Positions 11,426 to 23,520 of a DNA stretch of 64,000 nt are shown here, piece after piece. Position numbers and translations under genes: made by a program. The notes under the pieces were generated by a model, which saw nothing but the letters and a program-made list of their open reading frames with translations, was not told the DNA's origin and made no database searches. The first letter of the stretch is position 1; every line of letters starts with the position of its first letter. This DNA is from Pyrrhosoma nymphula (lineage: Eukaryota > Arthropoda > Insecta > Odonata > Coenagrionidae), in the NCBI GenBank assembly GCA_963573305.1, contig OY754329.1, positions 132,977,422-133,041,421 of the forward strand, written 5' to 3'.

Positions 11426-13271
11426 ACCTCAGTGTTCGGTCACTCCCTTAAATGGTAAATTAACTAATAATCAAGTTCGAATTAATAATTTATGGAAGAT
11501 TATCATCCTTTTGAGTTCAATAATATCCAGTACATGACACTAATGTGAATAAAATTTGTCATGAAAAAATTCATTTGATTTCACCCGTTTTTTCGTCGAC
11601 TTGTGTGTGTATCTTTGAGCCCTTGCGCGTGACTTCGTACCATACCATTTGTGCAATCGCAGTGATTTTGAAAATATTTAGCACAAAGTTATAGAGCACT
11701 GCTTGTTTTGTGACGACAATTTTATGAGCTGTAGGTACTAATGGACACGATAGAGGGAATTGTGTATGATAATCCGGGAAGGAGAAAAATAGAATAAGCT
11801 TGGATACGAAAAGGGTTAATGGAATTGGATAGGAATGGATTAAATGATTAATGGCTAGGTCATTAACTGAGCGGAAGAACGAAATGATGCAATGATAAAA
11901 GGAGCTACGGCTGTAAGAAATTGGTAAAGATATCCCTTCTTCCAACTTAACCACCCTTATCTAGTAAATAACCTCTAATAATGTGTGTCACATAAAAAAA
12001 TTAAACTTTGCAACTCCACATAAATTTATTTTCGATAAAGTAGAGCCAAAGACAGTGTTTTACATCTAATAATAATGGTAACTGGAAGGTAATATATTCG
12101 AATTTCTTCGAGTCGAAGTTTACTTGCCCTCAAAAATGTGTCTTTCAAAGGGGCTGAATGTTGGATTACATGCATCAATTCTCCACTAAGAAGTCGCGCA
12201 AACTCGAACCTATGTCACATCCCCTATCGTGGTTGGAGCGTGTTCCCGAGTTCCGTGCGGCCGGCGTTCGCTGCCACGAGACCCGAGTCAGCATCCGCGC
12301 GAAGTTGTTCCATTACTCATTCACGGCAATATGGCGAGGTCGCCCCGGAATTAGGATAATGCGCTGACACAGCCGTCGAAGGGGACGCCGGATATACATC
12401 CCGCTTCGCGTCGCCCCTGCCGCATCAGCATCCACCCGCGTTACGTATTCTCATCTCGCGTGGCTGTTGCTCGTCCCCCGTGCACCGAAGTGAGTGGCAC
12501 GTGAGAGAGAGGAGGCAGTTAAAAAATGTGTGTTCCAGGTAAATCGACGGACTTTCGAGAAGAGAAGAGGAAGGCTCGGCGGGAGTTTCCGGAATCGCGG
12601 GATCCACGCGGTGAATTAAAAAGTCGATATCGCCTCCCAGAAGGATATGCACGCCAAAGGACCAAAAAAATTGTTACTGCTTGTTGTTCTTCTCTGTCTC
12701 ACTCTTTCTCGGAAATCTTGCGAGAGCCCGAGATGAATATCAAAAGGAGAGCTGCTACACTTCTTCATGGAAGGGAAAAAATGGGATTGCGTGTCGCAGA
12801 CGTTCAATCATCCTGTGGTTGGTATGTTACCGAGGTTATGTAGGTTTCCGAGGGGGCCTGGGAAAAATGTTCAGATTTGTGGGATTAAAATTTTATTAAA
12901 AAAACTCCCAATGACTAAACTTCAATAACCTCCTCCATCTCAAAAATCACCCCTCCTTAAGTATCTAAAATACTTCCAGTTCTCGCGCATGGCAAAAAGA
13001 AGACTATAGGGTTGCTTCCAATGAATCGGGTTCAATTATTTGGACAATATTTCGTCTGCTATCCTCCAAGTTTCTTCAAGTTCGGTTGGCAGTGGTGGGT
13101 AGGAAACGCTGCTATTGTGGGGTTGCATTAAAAATACAGGCCAAAATTACAAAAATGCTTTTCCTCCTGTCCGAACGTAGAAACTTTGAATGGTCTCTCT
13201 CTCCAAAACACCTGAGGAGATCCTTTTTGACGGATATATTTTTCCAATCACCATTGCGATAATTATTTCCC
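11426..13271. other. No gene recognised; GC-rich patch 12190-12660
   Basis: A minus-strand open frame of 127 codons at 11571-11954 matches no family I know. The patch at 12190-12660 is CpG-rich with short frames on both strands and no domain. I see nothing else. Confidence 0.45.
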
Positions 13272-13330
13272 AGTTCCGTATAATAGTTCCGTATAATAGT
13301 TCCGTATAATAGTTCCGTATAATAGTTCCG
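13272..13330. repeat. 13-bp minisatellite
   Basis: The unit AGTTCCGTATAAT is repeated four times without change (13272-13323), followed by a partial unit AGTTCCG. The lack of divergence suggests recent slippage. Confidence 0.9.
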
Positions 13331-16234
13331 AGAGCGTTTAATTCCGAGAGGTTAAATTCGTAGAAGTATCACACTCGTGATTATATAAATAAACGGTGTC
13401 GTAAGTAAGGTGGTGTTATACATAGAAACACATTAAAAGAAACTCTCACAAATAATTATATAAACTCAACTCGTCGGCGGTACTAACTCAATAATCAACC
13501 CAGATTCATTTAGACTCTCCGTTATTATTGAGGTCGCCGCCTCGAGGACGGCAGCTGATTGATATCATACCTCTGGATGGTTTGAGGTTCATATTTGCCT
13601 GCAGTATATACACACACACGCCTAGATTAGGCACAAATGGGAAATACTCATACCTATCTCACGCACGGTCTATCCATTTCCTTCTCTTTTCAAAGCCTAC
13701 ATAAATGTGGGAATCGTCAATGAGTTGATGAAAGGGCACAAGGAAAAATAGGACGAGGTTCCTGTGCGGTTTGCCTGAGTATATCACCGACGCGTCAGTA
13801 CACAATTTATAACCAGCCCTTTCAGTGAATCAGTGGAAGGGAGTATGAAACGGGAAATCGTTTTGTGACGTAGCGTGAAAACTTATATGGTAGTGTAGCC
13901 ATGCATTTTAATTGAGAGTACCGAGATTAGTAAGTTTAAGTGAAAAGTAAAAATCCTAAGAGTTGAAGAAGAGCGTGGCACGTTGAATTTTAGAGGGCTT
14001 CATAAATGGCTACTAATATGGATCGGTCTTTATCTGAAAATAAGTGTCTACGGAGTCATCAGTAGCTCTTCCTCTGGCACAACAATCCGTTTGCCCAACG
14101 ATGTTTCTTTAGTCACAACTTCTGTCTTCCTTCATGAAGAGCAAAATTGCTATTCTTTTCCTCCCACTTCCCCGCACACCCAGCGTTTAGCCCTCTATCG
14201 CAGCTTTAATATTCCGGTTATCTTTATTGAGTCTATCATTTTTTTCAAATTTCCGCCACCGATTTCCTTCGTCACCCGTAATATGAAACCGCCCCCTATT
14301 TGTTTTGACTTTCGCATCATCCAGCTTACATTTCTGCTCTCTTCCGCAAGGCTCGAGAGCCATCCTTCGACGCTCATCCTCCTTCTTCGGAGAGGTCGTG
14401 TGGAAGATTTACTCTTTACATCAAAAGTTTAAAATTAAAGTGTGGTGGTGTAATCATGCCTCTATTACTGTTACCCGTCAATAAAATTCAACATTTGAAA
14501 GTAAGATTGTGGTGCCAATATTCTATCTATAGGTATATTTTTCCTTCCTCACCGCATGCAAATACTATCTCCGAATTTTGAGGGACAAAGCACGCTAGCG
14601 TTTTTAGGTTTAGGAGAATATTCAACAATATGTGCATGATACGCAGCAACCTGCTTAAGTTTTTTAAGTAAGGCACAAGTTTTTTTGGGACCTCAGGCTA
14701 TAAATTCTAGCTTTAAATGCTGGAAACTCTGAATCTGTTAAATAAGATAATGTGATTTATTTTTTGCCTTTTAAATATTCGCAAGAAGTCTTCGTGGGAA
14801 GGTTAGCAGGACACAAGTTTAACTTTTAAAAAATTCATGACTGCTTATTTTTATGCGTAGTGATAATGGATTGTGCGACAAGGAAGCAGATATATAAACT
14901 TATGACTGAATGACAGTTTCTATAAATGTTCAATAATTTAGAGAGTTTTCTCTTTATTTATTCTAGATTTGAAAGAAGCTATAAGTTATCCTTACTCATA
15001 GTAAAGCTTTTTTCTGTGTACCTCTCAGGAGTCTTAAGCATACCATGTGTAGGTACTACATCCTTAGCAAAAGATTTTCTTTCATTCGTACCTTTTGAAA
15101 AGGGAGAAGGTCATTGTTAATAGATTTGATGCCTGGTTAAACCGGAAACTCACCAGCGCATTTCCTTGAACGCAGAAATTCCAAGTTACCTCGGTCATTT
15201 CATATTTTTCATGGCGCTGAAACTTCTCAATCAAAAGGTGGAGAGGAAAAGTGGTTTGGGCGGATTCTTGACCGCCACGTAACAAGTATGAGTTAGAGAT
15301 AAGGATAGAGTGTTGCTTGGAACGCCTGGCTTTACGAGAACGAAGAAACATGGTGACCAGACGGTAGATTATATTTGAAAACAAAACTATCCACGCCTTT
15401 AACAACAGATTCATTTATTGATTGGTATAAGGAATTAATATGGGAAAAGTTTTCTTTTGGAGTTAACAGTGGAGTAAGACGATGAAATGGCTCTGGCTGA
15501 TATTTCAGGCGTACCTAAGGTCACCTCACAAGAAGTTGGACATTTGGGTGACACAGTGCCGCAGGTGACAAAACTACCTAAACCAAGTTTTCAGAAAATT
15601 ATGAATAAAGTCAACAATAGGGAGTATTTTCGAGAGTATTTTGTACAATGTCAAGTAGTGGCATTAAATGCTAATATAATAAAATTAACTAATTAGAGTC
15701 AGTTATACACTAAAAGGTCTACCTATTATTGCTCAGAGACGCTAAAGTGACATTATATAATCATTTCGGAATATACAAGGAGTATGCAGTATAAACCTCT
15801 GGTGCGTATCGATAGTGTTGATTTGTATATGAGAATTAATCAAGTAGATACCTCCCAAAGGTTATTGCTATGTTCCACGGACGTTTTAATAATTAAATTT
15901 TCTCTAAATATGAATGTTGGAAGAATTTCACATGTTCCATCCGGATCACAGTTGATGGGAACATTTGAAGAAAACGACTAAATTTTTCCGCTTGAATATT
16001 AAAAGATGTGTTATGTGAAAGTAAAACAGTATACGCAGAGCATGTCTATACTCGTATTCCAAGTTGCGGTTGCTGTGTAATCGATTATTATACCTGACGA
16101 CACTTGGTGAAAGTTGATTATACACATAATGCAGATTAGTCAAAAGTGAGTACTGTTTCATTAACACCATTGTTCCGACACTTTTTCATTTTTACGTGAT
16201 TCTATTCATTCAATTTTATTTAAAACTGCACGTG
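13331..16234. other. No gene recognised
   Basis: 2.9 kb without a domain. Open frames at 13983-14432 (plus) and 15082-15414 (minus) are not recognisable. A short CA run lies near 13612. Confidence 0.45.
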
Positions 16235-16400
16235 ATGCCTTTACATTGGATACTATAACACATATCAACGGCTGAACACTTACGATCGTGTCCTGGGTGT
16301 TTAAAAACCAACCCAGACGAAACTGGAACCAGACACCACAGGAGTAGCGAGCGAGGGTTTTGCCCAACTGCCACAGAGGCCAGTATTTTATGAATCATTA
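16235..16400 (-). repeat. SINE-like copy (family B)
   Basis: Read on the minus strand it has TGGCAGTTGGGCAAAACCC, then a B-box-like TGGTTCCAGTTTC, then CGTCTGGGTTGGTTTTTAAA and CACCCAGGACACG. A related arrangement (GGGTTCAAATTCCGCCTGGG followed by a T-rich stretch) occurs on the minus strand at 30.3 kb. This fits a tRNA-headed SINE, but the A box is weak and the ends are uncertain. Confidence 0.45.
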
Positions 16401-16581
16401 AAACATTGTCGGTGAGTTGGACATAGTTTCACAACTGCGTAGTGTATCCGATCGATAATTTTGACTTCAGTGGCTAAGCTTGGGTTTTATTGGATTTAAA
16501 GTGACTCTTAAATGATAAGAAGTTTCCCTATTAGTTAAATTATAAGAATTATTCGTTCATTCCACACTATTTCATTACATC

Positions 16582-16617
16582 GACCGGTTTCGGCGCTATG
16601 CCCAAGTCATTATCAAG
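16582..16617 (-). ncRNA. Hammerhead-ribozyme-like motif
   Basis: Sense strand is minus. In order it shows UUGAUAA, then a segment that can form a GGC/GCC stem, GAAA (GCCGAAACC), CCGG as a minimal helix III, then UC at the expected cleavage position. The core U3 and A8 replace the usual C3 and G8, as also seen at 33.5 and 34.0 kb. There are extra bases between the core and helix II. Such motifs with tiny helix III are known from Penelope-like elements and retrozymes; activity is inference. Confidence 0.45.
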
Positions 16618-16659
16618 CGGACAAATCTTATTGGTGATGACGCGAGAATAACATCGGAG

Positions 16660-17789
16660 GTGTTCAAGTAAAGAGTGAAACAAACGAAAAATAATTCCTT
16701 TAGTTCAACAATTCAACTAAGTAAATTAGCCAGCAATCAACAACTGCAACTTTGCCTAATTAGGTTTATTATTTTTGTTCAAAGGAGCCTAATGCCCACT
16801 CAGGACTCCGTGGACAACCTGCAGAGGTGAAATGCCATTGGCCCTCGAGCATAATCCTTCATTATATCCAGAAAACCAACGAGGAGCTCACTCTAAAGAT
16901 AAGAAAAAGAAAAGAAAAAACAAGCCCCTCCTAAAGTGGACCTGCTAAGAGGGGGATGTAAAAAGGAAATAGATTTGTGTTACGATGTCCCGGCAACCTT
17001 CTTTTCCCCTCCCTCATTTTATTTTAGGGTTATTGAGGAATTAAGGATCTTTGGAGGGGTGAAGTCCACGACGGCTCCGGGGAAGACCTCTACCTGACGC
17101 GTCTCTTATTGCGTGGATCACTGCGGCGGAAGTCTCCAAACCCCCTCTCCCCCACGCCCGCTTCATCCCTTAAAAGGCCGAGGGCGATAGAGGGTAGTTC
17201 CCCCACCTCTCACCCCCTCAACGCAGTATTCCAGCAAAAACCACCGACCCATTCCGCTCCTTCTCGTATGAAACCGCCTTTTTATACGCCCATAAACGTG
17301 GAGGTGAGACAGGGTTACAGAGGGATGGGGGTGTCGAGTGGCCGTGAGATGGTCTGGTCTCTCCTTTCCGCTCATTCCCTTAACGTCTCCCATTTCCCGC
17401 ATCTCGAGTGTCTGTCCCCAACTCCCGCAATGATTTCCGTGACGATTTTTTATATTTCTCCCCCTCCCCCCTCCTGCTTCCCGGAGCCAATTGAGGGGCT
17501 CTCATTAGGTGGACGACGACGTGAAGTTTTGTCTTCGGGTGCGCTCGCTGCAGTGTGCCGTGGATTCTTGAGGAGAGAAGAGCGTCGCATGTGGAAGTTT
17601 TGCTCACTTTTCGATCGGAAAGTGGAGTTCAACGTCGCCTTCGTGAAGGGTGGTTTGAAGGAGTTTAACGTCGGTGGACGACATCACCGGCTAAAAGGGT
17701 TCCACACGAAAGTACGAAATGTAGTATGTCATCAGCGGGCATAGTCCTCCAAAGTTTAACGGATTTGAATTAGGTTTAATCGTAAGTTA
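16660..17789. other. No gene recognised; GC-rich patch 17040-17720
   Basis: The GC-rich patch gives a 211-codon plus-strand frame (17109-17744) that opens at a TTG and is rich in P, S, R and G. Other frames are open on the opposite strand across the same bases. I read this as composition, not a gene. Confidence 0.5.
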
Positions 17790-17792
17790 TAC

Positions 17793-18003
17793 CAGTGTTG
17801 AAAAGTCTTGGTTTTCAGGTATTCTTCCGTATCTATTCATATTATGTGGACAATATAGCGCCAGCGTTCCAGCTGGCTTCTTCAGGTCTGCTGAAGACTT
17901 CCTTCAGCAGACCTGAAGAAGCCAGGTGGAACGCCGGCGAAATATTACCCAGAAAATATGGATAGACGCGGAAGAAGACCCGATAACCAAGTCTCTTCAA
18001 GTC
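17793..18003. repeat. Foldback element with two CUGAAGA/helix II motifs
   Basis: Two arms of about 105 bp (17793-17898 and 17903-18003) are inverted copies with only 4 bp between them. The innermost 20 bp or so are identical (GGCTTCTTCAGGTCTGCTGA at 17875-17894 against its complement) and divergence grows outward. On the plus strand the right arm reads CTGAAGA (17913-17919), then a helix GCC-A-GGTG-GAA-CGCC-GGC (17921-17938), then GAAA (17939-17942): the hammerhead core order. The minus-strand copy in the left arm has CTGAAGA and a perfect 6-bp helix, but GCTA where GAAA should be. Neither has a convincing helix III with a cleavable UH. Confidence 0.75.
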
Positions 18004-19039
18004 AAAGACTCTGCGGAAGCCTTCACGGATAATATACCACAGCGTATTTAAAATTGGCTTTTCACAAGCAAAAAATTCTTTTCGATGCATTTGAGAACTT
18101 ATTAAAAATTTTAAATGCACCTGGAAAAATGCATTTCGTCTAGCCTGTTTTGATAAAACAAATTTGTAGCTAATATAATAAATGTATATTATATAGAAAA
18201 TAAAGTGCAGAAAATCCTGTAAACAGTGTACAAATGGCGCTCATTCTATTCTTAGGAGGTGACCAGGATTTAGTATTCCAAAAAAAGATTTACGGCCCAC
18301 TAGCCATATGAAGTTAAGTCTTATCTCCATCAGGATGTTTCAATTTTAAAGTGGTGAACTTCAACTTAAAATGTCAATCTAAGTAATCGTAGGTTTTACA
18401 TGAATAGCTTAATGGTGGAATGGCCGTGGAATATACTATTTGCGGAAATCGCTTCGTGGCCCCCAGTGGTTAATTGTGTGCCGTTTTCCTATTACTGTTA
18501 CTTTATTTCATATGCACCACTAGAAATGTGGTTGAAGGATTAACTATTTCTCTTGAAATGTATATACTCGTGCCTTAAAAGTTACCTCTTTAAATGCATT
18601 TTATATGTATTTCGGGAATACATTGCCAATGCATTTAAATTAATTTTGAAAAGTACATTTTAAATTCATAATTTAACTGCGGGAATTGTAACGCGAAGCA
18701 CTTCGAGGCATAATATGAACAGTGCCTGGACATAATTGGTAGCTCCTTTGTAAAAGTTTCATAGGCTTGGCAATGAAAGAAAATTATGTACTTCGGTGAT
18801 TGATGTATACAATAATTTCCTCAATGCATCCCATGTCATAAACTCTCATTCATCGAGACACAATTTTTTGTAAAAATTCACTTAGTTTCTTTACTTATTT
18901 TATTTTTAGGGCTGCATGGATTTTACCAAAGATAAATTTGAAATAAAATCATTTATATTCTACATATTGGTCAGTTAAATATTCCACATTCAAGATAATA
19001 AAATATGGACACGTGATCAAAGATTTTGTCGTAAACACC
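18004..19039. other. No gene recognised
   Basis: AT-rich sequence with no domain, RNA gene or clear repeat visible. Confidence 0.45.
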
Positions 19040-19445
19040 AATTTTTATTTTTACCCGGTATTTTTCCATAAAAGCTTACTACCTTTGCTTTCTGTGGTGA
19101 CATTATCAGTCCATATTCCTGGGCTATATTTTCAGTAATAATATTCTTCTTTGCAAATCATCATCTGCCCGCTGTATAATAACAATATCTCCAGCGTATG
19201 AGATAATATTCTCTCAAATTTGGAGTCAAGTCTATGCCAGGTATAAAACCTTTGGTTCCACATCGTCAAAATATGTATTGAAAAGAGTCCGGGTGATACA
19301 TTAATCTTGTCTTAGTCCTTGTTTGTTTTTATTGGTTCTATCAGCTGCTTTCCCATACCAAAGTTAGCAGTGATATTTTTATGCAGACTTTTGATTGCTT
19401 TGAAAAGATGATAGGGAAATCCTTTTGTATTCAACGGTCCTGACC
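19040..19445 (-). pseudogene. Non-LTR reverse transcriptase fragment
   Basis: Minus-strand pieces in two or three frames, with several stops, follow the order of a LINE RT domain. GFPYHLFKAIKSLHKNITAN near 19420-19361 matches the segment before the RQG motif. INVSPGLFSIHI stands in for QGCxLSPxLFNIYI. YAGDIVIIQRADDDLQRR near 19198-19145 stands in for the YADD-VII-Q-EDDLQ stretch. The second aspartate of YADD is kept, but the one before it is glycine. AQEYGLIMSPQKAKV and SFYGKIPG follow. The copy is heavily mutated and truncated at both ends. Confidence 0.6.
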
Positions 19446-21439
19446 AACGATCTCAAAGGTGAATGAGGATTACCCCATCAGCGTCCAGAGCGGATGATCA
19501 AAGGGAAGATTACCCTGAAAGAAAATCATGCAAGCTCAGTGGCATTAAGATGGCAGTCTCATTACTGAGCTGTCCCTGTGCAACACCCGTAACGCGGCTA
19601 GGGGAGGTTCCATTACTGGCAGCAATCAAAATAGCCTCTTACTAGGACCTGTGATTCTGAAACATAATTCAGTCCAAGCATTTAGTCTATTTAGAACATA
19701 CCGTTTACCATATCAGCATCATAGGAGCTGTGCCATTATTCATTGGATCTTGGAGGGTTTCCACCTTCACAATCCTCATTGTGGGGTCCTCTCTGTATAT
19801 TTTATCAGTAAACCACCCACCAGTGTCCTATTATGTCCCTCATAAGCTCTTCGTATCTTAAACTTGGTAAATCGTCGTCCAAAATTCTCATTCGATTGCT
19901 TTCACTCCAGTGATTATCAAATATTTCCCCCTTTATTATCCTCTTTATACTGCCGTGCCTCATCATGCCAGGAAATATTGCCCTTCACCAGGCAGTTATA
20001 ATCAAGGTAACAAAGACGGAGATAGTGGTCGTCGACAGTCCCGAGTCTATTTGGTGGATATCTTGCACGGAGGTTCTTGACATAAAGTCCCGTCTGAGAA
20101 AGCTCGGTTACTCTTGTAATTAAAAAGTTATGAACCTAAATGGTTCATAACTCAATCAATATACATTCAAAAAATGGTTGACCACTTGAAACACACTTAC
20201 ACGCTTTTTAATACACGCCGCCGAGATCGTGCGTGAAAATATGAATCTATGATGCTGTCGCATGTTTTTCGGTTTTATATCAAGTTCTCGTAGATCTAAA
20301 AATTCTTCAGACAAGGAGGAAAAAAGTACCTTCAGACAAAGAGAAAATATGGGTTTGCAATGCTGGGAATTAGGTGACACTTGGAGTTGGACCCTGAATT
20401 GTTCAGGAGTTTCTCAGCGAAACTTCCCCGAAACAATTTATCGTCATTACCTCTAAACTGCAATGCCTCCGTGGCTTTGCAAAAAAATCTTTTGATCATT
20501 GGATAATTTAAAGTGAATAATGCGATCTCGGAAGGTACAATATTTTTTTATTTTGTTTTCATCTATTTGTTTTTTTTAACCCTGTCACTACTTTCACCCA
20601 GTATGGAATAATAGGGTGCAAAAAAACTTCACAAGGAAAGATAAGATCCTTAAGTTTGGAGCTTTCTGAGTCATATTGATAATTTCCTTAACTGGCATCA
20701 TTTTGTTCCACGTTTTTTTTTAATTGGAAATTTTAACCAACTGCTTTCTTCTCCCTTGCAACTTCTGCCTGCCACTGTCTTACATCACCCTACCGCTCTT
20801 CTTATAGGGTACATCCGTAATGCTGTCGACGCCACGTAAGGATTTAAGATTCTTGAAGATCTCAACAGTTGAATCACAGCAATAAACGGTGAAATAAAAA
20901 AAAACTCCCATACAGGTTTCTGATATTTCGGTGTTGAAGTTTACGGAAAAAAACGCCCTCTACAGGCGTTCGATTCGTGAGAGACATCGTCGACGATCCC
21001 GGTCGTCTTGACACGAGTAAAACCCCCCAACGACTTTAAAAGGGCTCAAAGAGGGCTCCTGCGACTTTACTGCCTCCGCCTCGTAATGATATCCGCCCTT
21101 CACGAGAGGGATGAAAGAGGCAGTGGATATTATTTTTATTATCTCTTTTTTTCCATCTCCCGGATTTAGATTCAGTAGATGTGATGCCTCTATCCTCCAT
21201 GTTCTCCTTTGGTTAAAAAAAACTTTCCCTTTCATTCTGTGGATTTGTTATTTCGAATATGAACAGCAAACGGGCCAAAAATATCGCACACATCAGTCTG
21301 TTGGTCTAGGATCTATTCTTCGTGTGTATCCTGCATGCAGCCCGAGCGTGTTGTTTAAGGCACTAGCGCCAATGCGTGTATGTGTATTATGTAAAGGGCA
21401 TGCATATTCGATTGATGACCTTCTTCAGATGAAAAAACA
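19446..21439. other. No gene recognised; short perfect hairpin at 20129-20153
   Basis: The minus strand upstream of the RT fragment may be more of the same element but I cannot identify a domain. GTTATGAACC and its complement are separated by five bases at 20129-20153. A modest GC-rich patch lies at 20940-21120. Confidence 0.4.
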
Positions 21440-21800
21440 TTCAATTCATTTATTATCGTGGGCCTTTCTGGCCCATGAGATATTTTTACATTGAGACTAC
21501 ATTGAAATTTATCACAGAAAGGAAACAAGTAAATAAGAAAAGTATAAAAAAATAATAATATAATAATTTTAAAAAATTAAGTAATGAATATAAAAATATA
21601 CATTTAAATCCAAGTGTGAATTCTCCAGTGTTCAGCTTCAAAATATATATATACATATCACGCATATTGAAAACATCCTTCTTACGTACATATTTACACA
21701 ATATTTTCCAAGTTAGGTAGAACAGTAATTCATATATAATAGGTAACACAATTCGTAAATATATCGAAGAACAAAATAACATGTATACATCTTTTCCAAT
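21436..21800 (-). repeat. Probable LINE 3' end with terminal hairpin
   Basis: On the minus strand a GGGCC-AGAAA-GGCCC hairpin (21460-21474) is followed by ACGATAATAAATGAATTGAA. The same design, hairpin then A-rich ATAATAAAT then a short repeat, closes the LINE at 25.6 kb (minus) and the sequence at 43.1 kb (plus). The part further from the end is very AT-rich with no readable protein, so I treat it as 3' untranslated sequence of a truncated copy. Its upstream limit is a guess. Confidence 0.45.
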
Positions 21801-22272
21801 TCACGTAAATTATTAGAGCAGCATAATTAAGAAGTATCTTGTACACTTTGGACTTAAACACTCGTATTGATTATAAATTTCTTATTTCTGGCATTATGAA
21901 TTCCATATTCTAGCAGCTGTCATCATACAAGGTTTATTGAGGTGAGGGGTTCTGTTTTCGGGATATGAATATCAACAGAGTGATTCCTGGTAGATATTGA
22001 ATGAATATTTCTTTTCCAAGTGTATCTTTCGAACAGATAATGTGGGTTACCAGAGGGTAGTACCTACTTTAAAAGTAAGACAAGTGAGATGATACAGGCG
22101 ACGTTGCTTATATTTCAACCAGTTTAAGTGGGCATATGAGCTGCTAATCCGACCCCATTTTTTTTAGGTAAAATATAAAGCGTATTGCTGAGTTCATGGT
22201 CACTTGCAGTTGTTATTGTTTTCTTCATCGAGGTTTTTTATCAACGAAGAGCAGTAAGATTGGTAGACTTCC
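21801..22272. other. No gene recognised
   Basis: AT-rich, nothing recognised. Confidence 0.4.
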
Positions 22273-22378
22273 GCACTTTGATTGATCAATCAACCATGGT
22301 TTCGGAACGTTATGCCATAATCTGGGTGATGATGGTATAGCGAGCCAAAACCATGGTTGATTGATCAATAAAAATGTG
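22273..22378. repeat. Hairpin element carrying opposed hammerhead-like motifs
   Basis: Arms of about 45 bp face each other: GATTGATCAATCAACCATGG at 22280 pairs with its complement ending near 22370. Each arm carries a decayed form of the ribozyme-like motif. On the plus strand, GTGATGA, T, a short GG..CC stem, AAAA, CCATGG, T (22325-22358); on the minus strand, CCGAAACCATGGTTG. The core residues C3 and G12 are changed on the plus side, so activity is unlikely. Just after it, GTAAGTGTACCCA occurs twice in tandem (about 22378-22405). Confidence 0.65.
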
Positions 22379-23274
22379 TAAGTGTACCCATGTAAGTGTA
22401 CCCACCCCCCTCTTTTTAAGATAGGCATTAAAAGCTTCCTCGAAGTTAGTGGCAGCACTCATTCAAATGGATTTATGATATGGACAAGGGATAGGGCCCT
22501 TTAAGTTTTCTTGTTTTCCCAACTAATGACGACATATTATTTTCTGTATAAAAGGGCCCTTTGATATAATTCTTATTGCATCAAGAAGTTAGCACTATCC
22601 GTGATACGAGCTGCATTGCACGACATAGGGCAACGAAGAATTGATTAAACTATGGATTGATTTTGTTGGACTTACAAATTATTTGGTAAATCTTGAGCTA
22701 AGCGATTACTAAAAAATCGTATTTCCCTCTGCATATTTAATTCATTTACCGCATTCATTGGCCAATTCAAACCTTCGAGACTCTTTTCCTAAATCGGTCT
22801 GATAGAAACGAGATCGCAATGTTACCTTATCTACTACTCAAAGGAACAATGAATTTCATGATAGTCAATTGCTATCCTATTCTATCTGCATCTTTTATTC
22901 ATTCAAATTCCTGGTGTAAAGTTGTCAGAGAAATATTTTTGAATATTTAATTCCAAATCCAACATCTATTAGGAAATACGGAATACTCCTGACCCTCCTG
23001 ACTGATGAAAATTTGAAAATCATGGTTTCATCCTTTTGAATGGAAATCGAATTTCTAAAGATTTTCCCAACTCGAATGTCAACGAAATTCTGATTGGTTA
23101 TTCGAATTCTTATCCAATCCTAGAAGGGATATATCGTTAATCATAACGCTTTGAATCCATGAAATACCTTTGTACACTATTTATGGATGTTTCATGGGAT
23201 TCTGCGATACGAAATCGTGAACTCATCTTTGGCGAGGAGTTCGCCTCATTTTACTTGGTGATATCTTTTGAAGA
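22379..23274. other. No gene recognised
   Basis: Nothing recognised except a short inverted pair AGGGCCCTTT / AAAGGGCCCT at 22494 and 22552. Confidence 0.4.
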
Positions 23275-23520
23275 GAAGCGAATATTGAATTGAATAACGA
23301 AACAGGTTTATGATGGAGAGGTTAATGGCATGAGAGGAAGGTGTAGACCGGGAAAGTCATGGGTAAATTTTTTTAAAGAGGGTCTATAGATGATGCATAT
23401 TAGAAGTCTTAAGAATAATACAGCGTGCATGAATGAAACAAAGCATGAATGCAACAGAATGGCATGAGGTATGAAAGGATAGAGTAGAGTCGAAGTATTA
23501 TTGAAAAAGATCCAATTTTC
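23275..23520 (+). pseudogene. Non-LTR retrotransposon C-terminal fragment (second family)
   Basis: The frame reads GEVNGMRGRCRPGKSWVNFF, then KEGL, a stop, and MMHIRSLKNNTACMN. It aligns in order with the minus-strand fragment at 52.6-52.9 kb, which reads GRGRPRNSWANAVEETLKRR then NIRSIKNRRECM. The GRGRPRKSW motif and following basic helix are typical of the region after the RT domain in several LINE groups. At least one stop and several substitutions make it a relic. Confidence 0.55.

Noticed and set aside
13272..13330. CRISPR-like array
   Set aside because: Units are directly adjoining 13-bp repeats without spacers, and the genome is eukaryotic.
17109..17744. 211-codon plus-strand frame as a gene
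   Set aside because: Opens at TTG, is P/S/R/G-rich and lies in a GC-rich patch with frames open on the opposite strand too.
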